DNA of 64,000 nucleotides from Pseudomonas wuhanensis (GTDB lineage Bacteria; Pseudomonadota; Gammaproteobacteria; Pseudomonadales; Pseudomonadaceae): NCBI RefSeq assembly GCF_030687395.1, contig NZ_CP117430.1, positions 5,642,001 to 5,706,000 of the forward strand, read 5' to 3'. Shown piece by piece: positions 63,132 to 64,000 of this stretch (position 1 is its first letter; each line of letters starts with the position of its first letter). The notes under the pieces were generated by a model. It saw only the letters and a program-made list of their open reading frames with translations, ran no database searches and was not told where the DNA came from. The position numbers and the translations under genes were made by a program.

Positions 63132-64000
63132 TTAGAGGCTGCGAGCAACCTGAACCTTCTCGAAGACTTCGATCTTGTCACCGACTTTGACGTCGTTGTA
63201 GCTCTTCACGCCGATACCGCATTCCATGCCGGCACGTACTTCGGAAGCGTCATCCTTGAAGCGGCGCAGGGATTCCAGCTCGCCTTCGAAGATAACGATG
63301 TCTTCACGCAGTACACGGATTGGACGGTTACGGTGAACAACACCTTCGATAACCATGCAACCAGCGATCGCGCCAAACTTCGGCGAACGGAACACGTCAC
63401 GCACTTCGGCGGTACCCAGGATGTTCTCGCGAACATCGCTGCCCAGCATACCGGTGAGGGCTTTTTTGACGTCTTCGATGATGTCGTAGATCACGTTGTA
63501 GTAACGCATATCCAGACCTTCCTGCTCGACGATCTTGCGAGCGCCAGCATCGGCACGCACGTTGAAGCCGAACAGTACAGCGTTGGAGGCCAGTGCCAGG
63601 TTGGCATCGGATTCGGTGATACCACCGACACCGCCACCGACCACACGCACTTGCACTTCGTCGTTACCCAAGCCATTCAAGGCACCGTTCAACGCTTCCA
63701 GCGAACCACGGACGTCGGATTTGAGGACGATGTTGAGCGTCTTCTTCTCTTCCTGACCCATGTTCTCGAAGATGTTTTCAAGCTTGCCGGCGTGAGCACG
63801 GGCCAGTTTGACTTCGCGGAACTTGCCTTGACGGAACAGAGCCACTTCACGGGCTTTCTTCTCGTCGGCAACCACACTCATCTCGTCGCCAGCGTCCGGG
63901 GTACCGTCCAGGCCGAGGATCTCGACAGGGATGGAAGGACCGGCTTCCTTGATTGGCTTGCCGTTCTCGTCGAGCATGGCGCGAACGCGGCCATAGTTCG
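63132..64000 (-). CDS. infB: Translation initiation factor IF-2 (C-terminal part)
   Basis: The frame is open to the window edge (…YGRVRAM before the first internal Met). About 289 C-terminal residues are present: the end of domain II ([13 protein letters not shown]), the linker with [32 protein letters not shown], domain III ([20 protein letters not shown]) and the fMet-tRNA-binding domain IV ([37 protein letters not shown]). The GTPase domain lies beyond the window. Confidence 0.96.
   Translation of the reverse strand, partial: NYGRVRAMLDENGKPIKEAGPSIPVEILGLDGTPDAGDEMSVVADEKKAREVALFRQGKFREVKLARAHAGKLENIFENMGQEEKKTLNIVLKSDVRGSLEALNGALNGLGNDEVQVRVVGGGVGGITESDANLALASNAVLFGFNVRADAGARKIVEQEGLDMRYYNVIYDIIEDVKKALTGMLGSDVRENILGTAEVRDVFRSPKFGAIAGCMVIEGVVHRNRPIRVLREDIVIFEGELESLRRFKDDASEVRAGMECGIGVKSYNDVKVGDKIEVFEKVQVARSL

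Overview
The window is chromosomal DNA from a Pseudomonas of the fluorescens complex. The evidence is the high GC content with G/C-ending codons, a Pseudomonas set of housekeeping genes (infB-rbfA-truB-rpsO-pnp, nadC, ampDE, speC, roxSR, fruBKA-fruR, dppABCDF) and many intergenic REP palindromes of the 'GCGGGCAAGCCCGCTCCCACAGG' type. From memory, the order roxR-roxS-SIMPL-dppA...dppF and speC/MCP-ampE-ampD-DUF1631-nadC-tRNA-Thr matches the P. aeruginosa PA449x-PA4524 region, with other blocks inserted. No insertion sequence, prophage, CRISPR array or rRNA gene was seen.

Layout. 1-2000: the end of a Ca2+/Na+ antiporter, a carboxymuconolactone-decarboxylase-like gene and an AEC transporter. 2156-7693 (minus): a sugar-acid catabolic operon, kdgD - ketoglutarate semialdehyde dehydrogenase - MFS importer - garD, which would take galactarate/glucarate to 2-oxoglutarate. 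A FadR-type GntR regulator lies at 10219-10965 and shares a GTTGTACGAT motif with the kdgD promoter. 7837-9466: a two-gene unit between them, a zinc-phospholipase-C-like protein plus a 63-aa partner, behind a textbook sigma70 promoter overlapped by a perfect LexA (SOS) box. 11132-14771: an SbmA/YddA-type ABC exporter and the RoxR/RoxS redox two-component system. 15093-16917: a SIMPL protein, a DUF6124 gene with a structured leader, and a NIPSNAP-like gene. 17113-29734: a dipeptide-uptake locus with four DppA paralogues, an OprD-family porin and DppBCDF. 30378-35740: prfC and an OpuC-type osmoprotectant ABC transporter.

35741-40728: speC (ornithine decarboxylase) with a terminator-bearing leader, two overlapping unknown ORFs, the 3' remnant of a TonB-dependent siderophore receptor, and a PepSY/flavodoxin/FNR reductase that probably once worked with that receptor. 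40866-50214: a PhoD phosphatase, the fructose PTS operon fruBKA, divergent fruR with an exact Cra operator, and a TatD nuclease. 50372-57524: a chemoreceptor, ampE, ampD, a DUF1631 protein and nadC. 57575-64000: a DUF6388-like gene, a poly-serine/coiled-coil secreted protein, tRNA-Thr(CGT), and the pnp-rpsO-truB-rbfA-infB translation/RNA-decay cluster (infB incomplete at the window edge).

The least ordinary parts are the SOS-controlled phospholipase pair, the speC leader terminator, the decayed siderophore receptor, the structured leader of the DUF6124 gene and the four-fold DppA expansion. All functional statements rest on motif recognition by eye. No database search was possible.
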